Below are positions 63,906-64,000 of a DNA stretch of 64,000 nucleotides, one piece after another. The translations under genes were made by a program, and so were the position numbers. The stretch covers positions 33,483,512 through 33,547,511 of the forward strand of contig JAJKFL010000011.1 in the NCBI GenBank assembly GCA_021186555.1, read 5' to 3'. The stretch's first letter is position 1, and the number at the start of each line of letters is the position of its first letter. Under the pieces are notes generated by a model that had not been told where the DNA came from, did not search any database, and saw only the letters and a program-made list of their open reading frames with translations. The stretch is from Reticulitermes speratus. Its lineage: Eukaryota > Arthropoda > Insecta > Blattodea > Rhinotermitidae.

Positions 63906-64000
63906 GTGAGCATTCGTCCAGAATAATAACGGTGATGATCTTCTAGTATAATACTGTGGTTTGGTAGAAAGGTTCCAGACAGGCAGCAAGTTTCTCCACA

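Noticed and set aside
1..64000. CRISPR arrays, bacterial operons, second host gene
   Set aside because: Tandem repeats lack unique spacers; spliced exons, SINEs and LINEs show a eukaryotic locus; no other ORF on either strand resembles a protein outside transposons.

Overview
The window is a 64 kb piece of animal genomic DNA, and almost all of it is one interrupted gene on the + strand. Joining 45 coding exons (507 to 63905) through 44 GT-AG introns gives about 2,650 codons of a VPS13 protein of the A/C type (Drosophila Vps13-like). VPS13 is a bridge-like lipid transfer protein at membrane contact sites. The window has the true N-terminus (chorein domain, exons 1-4), the long rod of extended-chorein repeats, and most of the VAB/SHR-BD region. 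The C-terminal APT1/ATG2-C/PH part must lie beyond base 64000. I found no other host gene on either strand.

The AT-rich introns, the repeat types (mariner and pogo-like DNA transposons, tRNA-derived SINEs, decayed Jockey/CR1- and RTE-like LINE ends) and the protein sequence point to an insect. A cockroach or termite (Blattodea) is my best guess, from general resemblance of the repeats only.

Layout. 1-506: three tandem tRNA-like SINE heads, then the 5' leader. 507-13607: exons 1-10, with a 48-bp minisatellite, a CAGT-ended MITE (3733-4217), LINE tails and a minus-strand LINE remnant (9845-10285). 13608-16181: intron 10 holds a decayed mariner-type transposon (14059-15111) and a complete SINE with a 15-bp target-site duplication. 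16182-26867: exons 11-20, with LINE ends at 20696-21590. 26868-39229: exons 21-27, with inverted-repeat elements carrying hammerhead-like motifs. 40817-47412: exons 28-33, with a 41-bp minisatellite starting at a splice donor and a 57-bp minisatellite (46186-47150). 48072-56120: exons 34-40, with a fold-back mariner derivative, a 347-bp tandem duplication overlapping exon 36 and a 174-bp MITE. 56121-63905: exons 41-45, with a pogo-like element (56828-57728) and SINE insertions.

Two points deserve attention. First, at least nine intronic repeats share a CTGANGA box, one constant T, a hairpin whose arms change in a compensating way between copies, then GAAAC and a short self-complementary segment. 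This is the layout of a type I hammerhead ribozyme, as known in Penelope-like retroelements. Second, the Vps13 reading frame is broken twice (about 44638 and 51293) by single-base indels in short homopolymers, with flanking exon phases showing the same net shift; assembly errors are the simplest explanation.
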